Source of the DNA: Paenilisteria rustica
GTDB lineage: Bacteria; Bacillota; Bacilli; Lactobacillales; Listeriaceae
Assembly: GCF_013820765.1 (NCBI RefSeq)
Contig: NZ_JABJVM010000022.1
Coordinates: 1-46,598, forward strand
Direction of reading: 5' to 3'
DNA length: 46,598 bases
The translations under genes were made by a program, and so were the position numbers. The notes beneath the pieces were generated by a model, which did no database searches, had not been told where the DNA came from, and worked only from the letters and a program-made list of their open reading frames with translations. Below are positions 1 to 8,445 of this stretch, in pieces (position 1 is the first letter of the stretch; every line of letters begins with the position of its first letter).

Positions 1-192
1 CGCGATCATAGAAGGCTTTCGATTACACCAGGATGCACAGGTTTATGGCAAGTTAGCGGACGCAATGATGTAAGTTTTGCGGAAATGGTCAATTTAGATT
101 TAGAGTATATTCAAAAAGTTAGTTTTTTATTAGATATGCAGATATTACTCAGAACGGTGCGGGTTATTTTTGTCCCGAATAGCGCCTATTAA
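1..192 (+). CDS. Initiating sugar (undecaprenyl-phosphate glycosylphospho) transferase, C-terminal end only
   Basis: The window opens inside this gene; only the last 63 residues are visible, in the frame starting at base 1 and stopping with TAA at 190-192. The tail contains RRLSITPGCTGLWQVSGR, a stretch typical of the bacterial sugar transferase family (WbaP/CpsE/EpsL-like), followed by the usual VNLDLEYI and DMQILLRTVRVI segments near the C-terminus. Family members move a hexose-1-phosphate from a UDP-sugar to undecaprenyl phosphate at the inner membrane face and so start a polysaccharide repeat unit. The position just ahead of glycosyltransferase, polymerase and flippase genes agrees with that role. 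Substrate and N-terminal topology cannot be judged from this fragment. Confidence 0.85.
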   Translation, partial: RDHRRLSITPGCTGLWQVSGRNDVSFAEMVNLDLEYIQKVSFLLDMQILLRTVRVIFVPNSAY

Positions 193-216
193 GTCAGAGG
201 AGAAGTGAAAGATAGT

Positions 217-963
217 ATGACACGTACTTTTTTGTTAGGTAGTTATGTTGATTCGCTTACGATGCAGGAAACGGTGGATCAAGTAGAAAACATTATTCAG
301 ATTGGAAAACCAGTGCAGCATGTGGTGATTAATGCCAGTAAAATTAATTTGATGGCAGAAAACAAGGAACTCGCGAATATCGTGAATACGTCGCCGCTTA
401 TTAATGCGGATGGCCAGTCCATTGTTTGGGCGATGAAGTTTCTTGGTCATGAGGCACGTGAAAGAGTCACTGGAATTGATTTATTTGAAAATTTAGTAAA
501 ATTAAGCAACGAGAAGGGTTACCGTGTTTATTATTTTGGCGCAAAGGAAGAAGTCGTTCACGAAGTCGTCCAGTTGCATCAAAAGAAATATCCGAATCTG
601 CAAGTTGCTGGATACCGAAATGGCTATTTTGAAGACGCAGATTCAGAAGAAATTGCACGTGATATCCAAAAATCGAAAGCAGATATAGTCTTTGTTGCTT
701 TTTCCAGCCCTAAAAAAGAGCAATGGATTCATGCGTACAAAGAGATGATGAATGTTCCGTTTGTAATGGGTGTTGGTGGAAGTTTTGATGTTATCGCTGG
801 TGTGACAAAACGTGCGCCGCGATGGATGCAAAAAACAGGGCTCGAATGGTTTTACCGATTTATGCAAGAACCACGTCGAATGTTTAAACGTTATTTTGTC
901 GGAAATTTGAGCTTTATGTGGAAAGTTATAAAAGAAAGGTGGCGTACACAAGATGTTGGCTAA
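217..963 (+). CDS. WecG/TagA/CpsF family glycosyltransferase (GT26)
   Basis: This 248-residue protein matches the GT26 family, which transfers a HexNAc or related sugar onto a lipid-linked acceptor on the cytoplasmic face of the membrane. Visible family marks are the N-terminal LLGSYVDSLTMQETV, the NADGQSIVWA segment with the conserved Asp near residue 68, GIDLFENL, and AFSSPKKEQWI (the family G-P-x-QE-x-W-I region). The reading frame also allows a GTG at 205, but the AGAGGAGA Shine-Dalgarno at 196-203 touches that codon, so ATG 217 is preferred, with a rather long spacing. It overlaps the acyltransferase gene that follows by 11 bases, implying one operon. It probably adds the second sugar of the repeat unit after the preceding initiating transferase. 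The exact sugar is unknown. Confidence 0.86.
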   Translation: MTRTFLLGSYVDSLTMQETVDQVENIIQIGKPVQHVVINASKINLMAENKELANIVNTSPLINADGQSIVWAMKFLGHEARERVTGIDLFENLVKLSNEKGYRVYYFGAKEEVVHEVVQLHQKKYPNLQVAGYRNGYFEDADSEEIARDIQKSKADIVFVAFSSPKKEQWIHAYKEMMNVPFVMGVGGSFDVIAGVTKRAPRWMQKTGLEWFYRFMQEPRRMFKRYFVGNLSFMWKVIKERWRTQDVG

Positions 964-1465
964 ACTGACATTCTCGTTACTTAATGTTTTTCCGATGCCT
1001 AATCGCTTAGTTTTAGGGCGAGTGGTCCGTCACCTTAAGAATCAAATGGCAAGGTATTTCTTTGGAAGTTGTGCGAAAAACAGCAATTTGCGACCAAAGC
1101 TAAAATTACGCCATCCCAAAAATATTCACATTGGCAAACGTTCGTCGATTGGTGACAATGCACGTATTATTGCAACGGCACCTGTTCATATTGGCGATGA
1201 TGTATTGATGGCACCAGATGTGGTGATTTTAACGGATACGCATTGTATCAATGGTAAGGAAAAGATTTTAGATAGCGGAACAACACAGAAACCTGTTTTT
1301 ATTGGGAATGACGTTTGGATCGGCACGCGTGTCACTATTTTAGCGGGAGCCGAGATTCCAGATGGCTGTATTGTTGCGGCTGGCGCGGTTGTACCTGCCA
1401 AGAAATATCCACCTTACAGTGTGATTGGCGGTGTGCCTGCAAAAGTGATTAAACAAGAGAGGTAA
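953..1465 (+). CDS. Hexapeptide-repeat acyltransferase (WbbJ/maltose O-acetyltransferase-like)
   Basis: The protein has 170 residues. From about residue 55 to 160 it shows the hexapeptide periodicity of a left-handed beta-helix: IHIGKRSSIGDNARI, VHIGDDVLMAPDVVI, VFIGNDVWIGTRVTI and CIVAAGAVV, closing with IGGVPAKVI. This is the signature of CoA-dependent O- or N-acetyltransferases of the NodL/LacA/WbbJ group; the His in LTDTHCI is the likely catalytic residue. It starts inside the preceding glycosyltransferase gene. Its most likely job is acetylation of one sugar of the polysaccharide made here. It does not resemble a PglD-type bacillosamine N-acetyltransferase in layout, because the N-terminal Rossmann domain is missing; acceptor unknown. 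Confidence 0.82.
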   Translation: MLAKLTFSLLNVFPMPNRLVLGRVVRHLKNQMARYFFGSCAKNSNLRPKLKLRHPKNIHIGKRSSIGDNARIIATAPVHIGDDVLMAPDVVILTDTHCINGKEKILDSGTTQKPVFIGNDVWIGTRVTILAGAEIPDGCIVAAGAVVPAKKYPPYSVIGGVPAKVIKQER

Positions 1466-1473
1466 GGATAATT

Positions 1474-2721
1474 TTGCTCAAAGAAACTAAGATTTTCATT
1501 TTTTTATTCGCGATTTTTCCGATTGTTGATGCGCTGAACGGCTTTGTATTGTCTGCTGGTATCAACCTTCCTATTGGTGTGGCCTATCGTCTTGTCTGTA
1601 TTGGCTTTCTCGTTTTTCAGATTGCTAGAAAGGGGTTTCCGAAAAAGCTCTACACAGTTCTATCAGTCGGCTTTCTTTTTTGTGGTATTATCTCGCTCTT
1701 TATTCAGACTATCGTACTGCAAAATGATTTGTCGGGACTCCTTTATGATTTGACGAATATGACTAAATTTTTTCTCTGGATGCTTATTCCTTATTATGTG
1801 TATCAGCGTGCCGATTTGTTGAAAAAGACGAGTTATGAAAAAATCTTTCTGACCATTAGCGTCCTTTTTACGGTAGGGCTGCTCATTCCATATGTACTTG
1901 GAATTGGGAATCAGACGTATGCGGGTTCGGATGCGGGTTATAAAGCTTTCTTCTTTGCTAATAATGACACAACGATTGGCTTCATCGTTTCTGCGACGTT
2001 CACTGGTTGGTATTTATTTCGGCAGACGAAAGAGACAAAATTATGGACGCGTATGCTGATAGCTTTACTTTATCTAGGTAATTTACTTGGCTTGTTGCTT
2101 CTTGGAACGAAAACAGGAATTGTATATGGTGTCATCTTAACAATTGTCTTACTCCTTCGCTTTTTCTTCTTTCAAAACCGCGTCGGAACAGTTGCGAAGT
2201 GGGGAATTGGAGCTGTGATTATCGCAGTGCTGGCGCTCGTTGTCATCCAAGGGAAGGCCTTTATTCTTGAGACTGTATCGGGACTTCTTCAGAGACTCAC
2301 GTATTTCTACAATTTGTATAACGGTGATTTAGTCCGCTTTATCACAAGTTCGCGTAGTGAATTCTTGGACTCCGCTTTTCATTCCTATACGTACAGCGGC
2401 AATCTCATGACACAACTCTTCGGTTACGGATTTAGCACTCGCGTTGCAACATGGGGACTCGGCGATTTAGTCGAAATGGATTTCTTTGACGTATTTTTCT
2501 CCCTTGGTATTATTGGCCTCATTGTTACACTTGGCCTCTTACTCTTCTTCTTTATAACATCGTGCAAAAAACGAAATATCTACAGTGTTCTCTTCCTCAT
2601 CCTCGTACTATATGGCGCCTTTGCTGGACATGTTTTATTTTCCGCCCTATCTTCCACTTTGTTTGGTCTCGTATGTGGCGGCCTATTTTTACAAAAAGAA
2701 AGCTTGTGTGAAAAAGAATGA
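1474..2721 (+). CDS. Wzy-like polysaccharide polymerase, multi-spanning membrane protein
   Basis: The 415-residue protein is almost entirely hydrophobic, with roughly ten or more predicted membrane spans and a larger loop around residues 265-310. The stretch FFANNDTTIGFIVSATF and the following TKTGIVYG segment resemble the NPN and T-R regions of O-antigen polymerase/ligase proteins. Start is a TTG at 1474 with AAGGAT just ahead; no better start exists downstream. Its stop overlaps the flippase start in an ATGA arrangement. Given the neighbouring flippase and glycosyltransferases it most likely polymerises lipid-linked repeat units outside the membrane. Such polymerases share little sequence, so the assignment relies on topology and context. 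Confidence 0.72.
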   Translation: MLKETKIFIFLFAIFPIVDALNGFVLSAGINLPIGVAYRLVCIGFLVFQIARKGFPKKLYTVLSVGFLFCGIISLFIQTIVLQNDLSGLLYDLTNMTKFFLWMLIPYYVYQRADLLKKTSYEKIFLTISVLFTVGLLIPYVLGIGNQTYAGSDAGYKAFFFANNDTTIGFIVSATFTGWYLFRQTKETKLWTRMLIALLYLGNLLGLLLLGTKTGIVYGVILTIVLLLRFFFFQNRVGTVAKWGIGAVIIAVLALVVIQGKAFILETVSGLLQRLTYFYNLYNGDLVRFITSSRSEFLDSAFHSYTYSGNLMTQLFGYGFSTRVATWGLGDLVEMDFFDVFFSLGIIGLIVTLGLLLFFFITSCKKRNIYSVLFLILVLYGAFAGHVLFSALSSTLFGLVCGGLFLQKESLCEKE

Positions 2722-4157
2722 AAGCTCTTGTAAAACGATTAATGCAATTTGCGATTGGTTCCCTTGGTTCCGCGATATTAAATTTGATGACAATTCCAGT
2801 GATTACATTTTTTATCACACCAGAAGAATATGGTAAAACTAGTATGTTTATGCTGGTGCAAACATTGTTAATTTGTTTCATTTATCTAGGCTATGATCAA
2901 GCATTTGCGCGTGAATTTTATGAGTATCCGAATAAGAAAAAACTATTTAGTACAGCGATGATCGTGCCATTTATGTTTTCAGGCGTGGTTATAGGATGTA
3001 TGTGCTGGTTCGCAAAGCCGATTTCGGACTTGCTATTTGGAAGTGAAGTATACTTTCATGTCGTGTATCTGATAGCAGCTTCCATCCCATTTCTGATATT
3101 CGAACGATTCCTTTTCTTGTACATTCGGATGCAAAACAAAGCACTAGAATTTTCATTATTCAACATTTTAGTGAAGCTTAGCATTTTAGTTTGTACAGTT
3201 CTTTTCCTCTATTTTTTCTCCCATACATTTATTACTGTTATTTATGCTACCATTATCGGTCAAATTATCGGAGACGCGATTTTGATGCTCCGTAATGCGC
3301 GTATATTGTACATGAATCCGATTAAAACAGACCCCGATCTATATCCTAGGTTAGCAAAATTCGGCTTGCCAATTGCGGTTGCGACGGTAATTTATAGCTT
3401 GTTTGTGATTATTGATAAACTGTTTATTCGCTATTTTTGCGACTTTGAACAATTGGGCTTATACACAGCGGCTTTTAAAATTGCGAGTGCCCTGTTGATT
3501 TTGCAGACGACGTTTTCAAATTTTTGGGTACCGACGGCGTACGAATGGTATAAAAAGCAAAAACCGATGCATTACTTCAAATTGGTGAGCGACAGCATTA
3601 TGTTTTTGATTGCTATTTTGTTCATGGGGCTGCTCCTCTTTAAAGGCGTTATTATGATGATTTTATCTCCTGATTACAGCCAGGCGCAGTATATATTTCC
3701 GTTCCTCTGTTTTTATCCGCTGATGATGACGGTAAGCGATACAACGAATCTGGGTATTGTTTTCTTGAAACGAAGCTCGCTGAATATTCTTGTTTCGATT
3801 ATCGCGCTGATTGTATCCGTAGGCTTGAATTTTCTGCTTGTGCCTAAGTACGGCGCGATTGGAGCGTCCATTGCAACTGGATCTGCCTACATTGCCTTCT
3901 TCTTAGCACGCACCTATTTCTCGATGCGGATTTGGAAAGGTTTCTCTGTAAAAAGTCATTTGATAACCACGTTACTACTTGTTGTCGCAGCTAGTTTAAA
4001 TATACTGATTCACACCGTTTGGCTGATTTCGATCATCAACGTGGGTATTCTGATAGGCATTGTTGTCATCTATATCCCGTTACTACGCAAATTATATCGT
4101 TCGTATTATACCAAAAAACAACCATCTATTGTAGAAAAGGAAGGAATTGAAATATGA
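2718..4157 (+). CDS. Wzx-like polysaccharide flippase (MATE/MOP superfamily)
   Basis: This 479-residue protein has about 12-14 hydrophobic segments spread along its length and the N-terminal pattern LMQFAIGSLGSAILNLMTIPVITFFITP found in the polysaccharide biosynthesis (polysacc_synt/RfbX) family. These proteins flip undecaprenyl-diphosphate-linked repeat units to the outer membrane face. The gene is translationally coupled on both sides: ATGA overlap with the polymerase gene upstream and with the glycosyltransferase gene downstream. A second, MurJ-like flippase lies at 16102-17592, so the window holds two separate export genes, one per polysaccharide cassette. Confidence 0.84.
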   Translation: MKALVKRLMQFAIGSLGSAILNLMTIPVITFFITPEEYGKTSMFMLVQTLLICFIYLGYDQAFAREFYEYPNKKKLFSTAMIVPFMFSGVVIGCMCWFAKPISDLLFGSEVYFHVVYLIAASIPFLIFERFLFLYIRMQNKALEFSLFNILVKLSILVCTVLFLYFFSHTFITVIYATIIGQIIGDAILMLRNARILYMNPIKTDPDLYPRLAKFGLPIAVATVIYSLFVIIDKLFIRYFCDFEQLGLYTAAFKIASALLILQTTFSNFWVPTAYEWYKKQKPMHYFKLVSDSIMFLIAILFMGLLLFKGVIMMILSPDYSQAQYIFPFLCFYPLMMTVSDTTNLGIVFLKRSSLNILVSIIALIVSVGLNFLLVPKYGAIGASIATGSAYIAFFLARTYFSMRIWKGFSVKSHLITTLLLVVAASLNILIHTVWLISIINVGILIGIVVIYIPLLRKLYRSYYTKKQPSIVEKEGIEI

Positions 4158-5230
4158 AAATTCTTGTTATTGCCAATATGTTTCCGTCAAAGGAGTACCC
4201 ATCGTACGGCGTTTTTGTGAAAAATCATGTTCGCTTGATGGAAGAGGCAGCAGATAAAGTAGAGACTATTACGATGAAAAAAGAGTTGAATAAAATAAAG
4301 AAGTTATGGTTATACATCCAATTTTATTGCCAAATTTTCTTTACGTTACTATTTAAGAAATATGATATTGTCTACTTGCATTATGCGTCACACAGCGCGT
4401 TTCCAATTTTGTGTGCGAAGTTTTTCAACCGTAAAATCAATCTCGTTGTTAATCTCCATGGAAGTGATGTGTTTCCAGAAACCGCCTTCCAAGAACGTCT
4501 GCAAAAATGGGTGGCGCGACTTTTGAAACAGGCGAATCATGTCGTTGTACCTTCCGATTATTTTAAGCAAGTGGTCGTGGAACGCTATCAATTGGCACAA
4601 GAGTATGTCTGGATTTCTCCATCAGGAGGCGTTAATCGTGAATTGTTCGCACCGCAAGAAACAACGACAGATACGGCGACTTTTCAGGTGGGTTATATCG
4701 GACGCATTGATGTAGATAAAGGTTGGGATGACGCGCTTCGTGGTTTTTCCGAATTCAAGCATCAATCGAACCAACCAGCAAAATTGATCATGGTTGGAAG
4801 CGGCAAAGAAAATGCGCAAAAAGAAGCGCTTATTCAAGAATTGGAACTACAAGAAGATGTTCGTTGTTATGATTTATTGCCACAAGAAGAACTCGTTGCG
4901 CTATACAATGAGATGGATGTCTTTGTTTTTCCAAGCCGTAGAAAAGGCGAGAGTTTAGGGCTTGTCGGCATTGAAGCAATGGCTTGTGGTGTCCCGGTTA
5001 TTGGCAGTCAGATTGCGGGGATTCAAGGTTACCTTATCGACGGGGAAAATGGTTATTTCACAGAAACGGGGAATCCGTATTCGATTGCTGAAAAATTACT
5101 AGCATTCCATGCGCATAGCGAGGAAAAAAAACAAACATTAAGAAGTAATGCGTTTCATTCGGCGATTCCTTACGATCAGTTACAGGTGCAAAGAGATATG
5201 GTAAACATGTTAGATATTTTAGTGAAATAA
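4154..5230 (+). CDS. GT4 family glycosyltransferase
   Basis: A 358-residue GT-B glycosyltransferase. The N-terminal half starts with ILVIANMFPSKEYPSYGVFV and contains the VNLHGSDVFPET loop typical of group 1 enzymes. The C-terminal half starts near residue 175 with VGYIGRIDVDKGWDDAL. The donor-binding region has FPSRRKGESLGLVGIEAMAC, which includes the E-x7-E motif in the form E-S-L-G-L-V-G-I-E. Such enzymes use nucleotide-diphosphate sugars and retain anomeric configuration. It overlaps the flippase stop by four bases and is the last gene of the first cassette; the next gene is a regulator. Sugar specificity cannot be read from the sequence. Confidence 0.87.
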   Translation: MKILVIANMFPSKEYPSYGVFVKNHVRLMEEAADKVETITMKKELNKIKKLWLYIQFYCQIFFTLLFKKYDIVYLHYASHSAFPILCAKFFNRKINLVVNLHGSDVFPETAFQERLQKWVARLLKQANHVVVPSDYFKQVVVERYQLAQEYVWISPSGGVNRELFAPQETTTDTATFQVGYIGRIDVDKGWDDALRGFSEFKHQSNQPAKLIMVGSGKENAQKEALIQELELQEDVRCYDLLPQEELVALYNEMDVFVFPSRRKGESLGLVGIEAMACGVPVIGSQIAGIQGYLIDGENGYFTETGNPYSIAEKLLAFHAHSEEKKQTLRSNAFHSAIPYDQLQVQRDMVNMLDILVK

Positions 5231-5256
5231 GCAGTTTGAACAAGGAGGAGCATGAG

Positions 5257-5838
5257 ATGTTAGTCAAAGATATTGAAATCATTTCATTGAAGCAGGGAGA
5301 AGTGCTACGAATCTGTGGAGAATATACAATCCTTGAAGGGTATGTTGTATGTCGAAGAGGGAATCATTTATTGAGAATAATAAAGGAAGGTACATTTATT
5401 GTTCCAGAAGATGCTTTTATGGGAGGTTTAGTAGAGTATAGAGCTCAAAGGGATACCCGCGTTGCCTTTATACCAAGCTCGTTGTTAGCTGGTTTTTTGA
5501 ATAAACAAAGGGAAGCACAGCAAGATATTATCCAGCTATTTACGCAGCAGTTAGATTTATATGAGCTGCCTGTTAAAGAGCGAGTTATGGCATTATTATA
5601 TCGAACCGCGTGTGAAGTTGGTGAGTTTAAGTTGGATAAATGTCGTATACCCACGATTTTGATACAAGCAGAAATCGCAATATATACGCATTGTACGAGA
5701 GAGTATTTAAATAGTGTTCGTAAAGCTCTAATGAATGAAGGCTGGTTGGATGTTAGTAAGGATTGGGTGCTTCTGGATTGGGAACGTTGGAGCGCTCGCG
5801 TATCGGTTGATTCGTTAAAGGGAAGGTCTGTTTTATAG
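5257..5838 (+). CDS. Crp/Fnr-family (PrfA-like) transcriptional regulator
   Basis: The 193-residue protein has an N-terminal cyclic-nucleotide-binding-like beta-roll (about residues 1-95) and a C-terminal winged helix (about 120-185) that includes AEIAIYTHCTREYLNSVRKAL, a Crp-type helix-turn-helix. The start is ATG 5257, six bases after AAGGAGGAG; an upstream in-frame TTG at 5236 lies before this ribosome site and is rejected. The family includes PrfA and many orphan Listeria regulators. The usual cAMP phosphate-binding R-x-x-S is not evident, so a different ligand or none is likely. The gene follows the first polysaccharide cassette by 26 bases and is closed by a strong terminator; it may be co-transcribed with the cassette and control it, which is inference. 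Confidence 0.78.
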   Translation: MLVKDIEIISLKQGEVLRICGEYTILEGYVVCRRGNHLLRIIKEGTFIVPEDAFMGGLVEYRAQRDTRVAFIPSSLLAGFLNKQREAQQDIIQLFTQQLDLYELPVKERVMALLYRTACEVGEFKLDKCRIPTILIQAEIAIYTHCTREYLNSVRKALMNEGWLDVSKDWVLLDWERWSARVSVDSLKGRSVL

Positions 5839-5843
5839 TAAAG

Positions 5844-5891
5844 AAATACCCCAGTTTCTCAAGAATTTAATTTGAGAAACCGGGGTATTTT
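5844..5891 (+). terminator. Rho-independent terminator after the Crp/Fnr gene
   Basis: A long hairpin pairs AAATACCCC and GTTTCTCAA with TTTGAGAAAC and GGGGTATTT, about 19 base pairs with one mismatch, followed by TTTTATAT on +. It separates the first cassette and its regulator from the Mga-like gene. Confidence 0.87.
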
Positions 5892-5904
5892 ATATACTGT
5901 GAAG

Positions 5905-5934
5905 TTGCAGGAAATCTGCGGTTGCGTTTATAAT
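5905..5934 (+). promoter_or_regulatory. Predicted sigma-A promoter of the Mga-like gene
   Basis: TTGCAG (5905-5910) and TATAAT (5929-5934) are separated by 18 bases, just after the terminator and about 60 bases before the chosen start codon at 5995. This fits an independent transcript for the regulator. Confidence 0.55.
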
Positions 5935-5994
5935 GATGGCAAGGAAGGGTACACAATATATACGTGGACACTTAGGTTCGAAAGGGGAATAAGC

Positions 5995-7458
5995 ATGAAT
6001 CATTTTTTTTCACAGTTGGTTGCAGATAAAAAGATAAAACGTCAAATTAAGTTGCTACAAGCGATTTACGAGGCAAACTATCCCATAATGCTCGATGAAA
6101 TTGCAGATGATTTTGGGACTTCTAAACGAACGCTATTCCGAGATATGAAGGATTTGGAGCATGTATTACCGGAAGACAATATTGTGGAGTTTAGTACAGT
6201 ATCTGGCTATACGATTAACCATGCGCATTTGATTGAAGACTTGATTGCTCAAGTTTCTGAGCAATCACCTCTGTATACGATTGTTAATAATATCTATGAA
6301 GAAATCTTTTTGACGATTGATGAATGGGCGGATGACTTATTTTTGTCAACATCAACACTATATCGCTATCTAGGCTATCTAAAAAAAGTATTAAAAGAAT
6401 TTAAGTTGGATTTGACACTAACTCCCGTTGCAATTGTCGGTGAGGAGGTAAATATTCGCCATTTTTATTTCCACTTTTTCTATAACACGAATGATATTTC
6501 TTCCATGAATAGGCCGACAGAACAGCATAAAAAAATTTTTAGAGAATCATACCGCTTTTTCTCGGAGGTGGCGAATCATAAGCCAGCCACGTTGCATAGG
6601 AGTTCGTTATACTGGATTATGGTTACGACGAAGCGTTTGGAGCAAGGACATACGATTACTTTAGATGATAGTCTAAAAAAAATGGTGAAGCATTTGAGAT
6701 CTTATGAGTTTATGCCTCAATTTGGACCGCTGTATTTTCCGGATATTGAAGAACAATATGTGACGGAAGATGAGATTTTGTATTCCAGTTTGTTGACGCT
6801 AGACAATTATGTATATGAAAAAGGAGAACTATATGAAACAGAAGATTTGCTGGATGCAGAAAATTTAGAGGTCATCCATCAATTTTTAGTGCGTGCTTTT
6901 GCCACTTTAGAAAAGAAATTACCTGAAAAAGAAACGCTCTCGCTCTATGTGTTGTATTTACGCAATCTTTTCTTTCTTACTAAATTGACACCGTTATTTC
7001 AAAAAAACAGCATGGAGGTAAACAAGCTGATCAAGCACCGTCATCCGTTTATTTACACGAAATGGCTAGAAATAGTAAAAGGTGATCCGATTAAGAAAAA
7101 ATTTGGGATAGCGTACGAAGAAGATGTCGCGGTGAATCTTGCAATGTTCACCTACTTTTCGCAACACGGCGAGCCGCACGAGAAAAAGCAAGTACTATTT
7201 ACTTTTGATGGTAAGAGGGCATACACTAATTATTTAAAAATCTTAGTGGATAGTTTTGTGAATCAAAATGTGGAAGTTACGTTTCTGGTAAACCAGCATA
7301 TAACGAATAAAGTGATAGAGGATTTAGGCGTGGATATCGTGATTTATAATTATAAAGAAGAAAGTGAGCAGCTTGATTGCACTAAATATAGAACGGAACG
7401 AATGCCTACTGAACATGACTGGGAAAGGATAAATAACCTTATTTTTGATACACAATAA
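5995..7458 (+). CDS. Mga/AtxA-like PRD-containing virulence-type regulator
   Basis: From ATG 5995 (seven bases after AAAGGGG) the protein is 487 residues, the usual size of Mga/AtxA proteins. The frame is open further upstream, but that part overlaps the preceding terminator and promoter and is not credible as coding. Residues ~15-75 hold a helix-turn-helix (TSKRTLFRDMKDL), a second Mga-type HTH follows at ~85-140 (LSTSTLYRYLGYLKK), the middle resembles PRD-like domains, and the end (~390-480) resembles an EIIB-like fold (KQVLFTFDGKRAY). Such proteins activate surface and virulence genes in response to carbohydrate state through PTS phosphorylation. It is the centre of a three-regulator island between two polysaccharide cassettes. 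The targets are not known. Confidence 0.8.
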   Translation: MNHFFSQLVADKKIKRQIKLLQAIYEANYPIMLDEIADDFGTSKRTLFRDMKDLEHVLPEDNIVEFSTVSGYTINHAHLIEDLIAQVSEQSPLYTIVNNIYEEIFLTIDEWADDLFLSTSTLYRYLGYLKKVLKEFKLDLTLTPVAIVGEEVNIRHFYFHFFYNTNDISSMNRPTEQHKKIFRESYRFFSEVANHKPATLHRSSLYWIMVTTKRLEQGHTITLDDSLKKMVKHLRSYEFMPQFGPLYFPDIEEQYVTEDEILYSSLLTLDNYVYEKGELYETEDLLDAENLEVIHQFLVRAFATLEKKLPEKETLSLYVLYLRNLFFLTKLTPLFQKNSMEVNKLIKHRHPFIYTKWLEIVKGDPIKKKFGIAYEEDVAVNLAMFTYFSQHGEPHEKKQVLFTFDGKRAYTNYLKILVDSFVNQNVEVTFLVNQHITNKVIEDLGVDIVIYNYKEESEQLDCTKYRTERMPTEHDWERINNLIFDTQ

Positions 7459-7471
7459 AAGAAGATATAAG

Positions 7472-7519
7472 CAAAGAACTGTAGTTTAACAGCTATAAAT
7501 TCTTTGTTTATTTTTTTTT
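7472..7519 (+). terminator. Probable terminator of the Mga-like gene
   Basis: CAAAGAA (7472-7478) pairs with TTCTTTG (7500-7506), with a smaller CTGT/ACAG stem inside, followed by TTTATTTTTTTTT. The outer stem is short, but the T-run is long. Confidence 0.6.
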
Positions 7520-7713
7520 GCTTTTTTACAAATGACAGTAGTGGGTGACAATTGTGATTACCTTAAAATGGCTGGTGATGGTTAAATAGAGTTAACAGCA
7601 AAATAAATACGCATATTGAACTTCACGAAATAGACATAAATTTTTGAAATTAGTTATGTTTTTAAAAAATAAAAGATAATTAGACCTGTTAGTATAATTT
7701 TGGAGGTGATGAG

Positions 7714-8388
7714 ATGGAGTTAATGGAGCTTTACAATCAGGATACAATTGAACAAGACTTTCATCCGAAAAAATTAGTATCACTGTTACTTGATGATAAT
7801 AGCTTCCCAATTTATAAGGAACATGTTTCGTATGGAAGAGGAGATAAGATTACTTTGGAGTCGAATAAAGTAGAATCTCCGTATATGTATATTGTAGAAA
7901 GTGGTATTGGTGCGATTTACATCGGTAAACAGGTTATTGATTTTGTTGGTGAGGGGGATTTTATTGGGTTATATCATAGCCGAGCAGTTCATGATACAAA
8001 GATGTGTGGTGTGGTCTTAACCGGTAAAATGATGGTTTGGCGATTATTGTTAAGTGACGTCATCGCGAAAATAATGAGCATTCAAGAAGGTTATCTATAC
8101 CATTATAACTACATGCGTATGGTATACGAACGCTATGCTTTAAAAATTGTAACAAGTAGTGACATGAATCAGAAGAGAGTAGAGAACATGCTTCAAGTTA
8201 TTATAAAACGTTTCGCGACGGAACAGTCAGAAGATTATGTGAAATTACCGCGATGTTTCACTCGTGATGTGATGGCTAATTACGCAGGTGTTAGTAAAAC
8301 AACCTTGAGTGGAATTTTAACACAGTTGGAAGAAGAAGAGTATATCATTTTTCAATTACGAAATATATTGGTATTAAATGATTTCTAG
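7714..8388 (+). CDS. Second Crp/Fnr-family regulator
   Basis: The 224-residue protein begins at ATG 7714, seven bases after a strong GGAGGTGAT ribosome site, in the same length range as PrfA and Flp proteins. Residues ~30-120 form a cyclic-nucleotide-binding-like beta-roll (YIVESGIGAIYIGKQVIDF, then GEGDFIGLY). Residues ~150-220 carry the winged helix with TRDVMANYAGVSKTTLSGIL as recognition region. It is only distantly similar to the regulator at 5257. It is the last gene before the second polysaccharide cassette and reads towards it, with 57 bases before the lipoprotein gene and no visible terminator, so it may be co-transcribed with that cassette. Ligand and targets are unknown. Confidence 0.8.
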   Translation: MELMELYNQDTIEQDFHPKKLVSLLLDDNSFPIYKEHVSYGRGDKITLESNKVESPYMYIVESGIGAIYIGKQVIDFVGEGDFIGLYHSRAVHDTKMCGVVLTGKMMVWRLLLSDVIAKIMSIQEGYLYHYNYMRMVYERYALKIVTSSDMNQKRVENMLQVIIKRFATEQSEDYVKLPRCFTRDVMANYAGVSKTTLSGILTQLEEEEYIIFQLRNILVLNDF

Positions 8389-8445
8389 ATATAGTTTGTG
8401 AAAATAAAAAACAGGACAAGAATCAGTACATTAGGAGGGTTTAAA

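Noticed and set aside
5872-5994. N-terminal extension of the Mga-like gene
   Set aside because: It would begin inside the preceding terminator and lacks a ribosome site; ATG 5995 has a good one and fits the family start.
7693-7698. TATAAT just ahead of the second Crp/Fnr gene as promoter
   Set aside because: The transcript would start within the ribosome site and no -35 is found at a suitable distance.
7520-8445. PrfA boxes in front of the regulators and polysaccharide genes
   Set aside because: No TTAACA-N2-TGTTAA palindrome or close variant was found; GTTAA fragments near 7580 are not palindromic.
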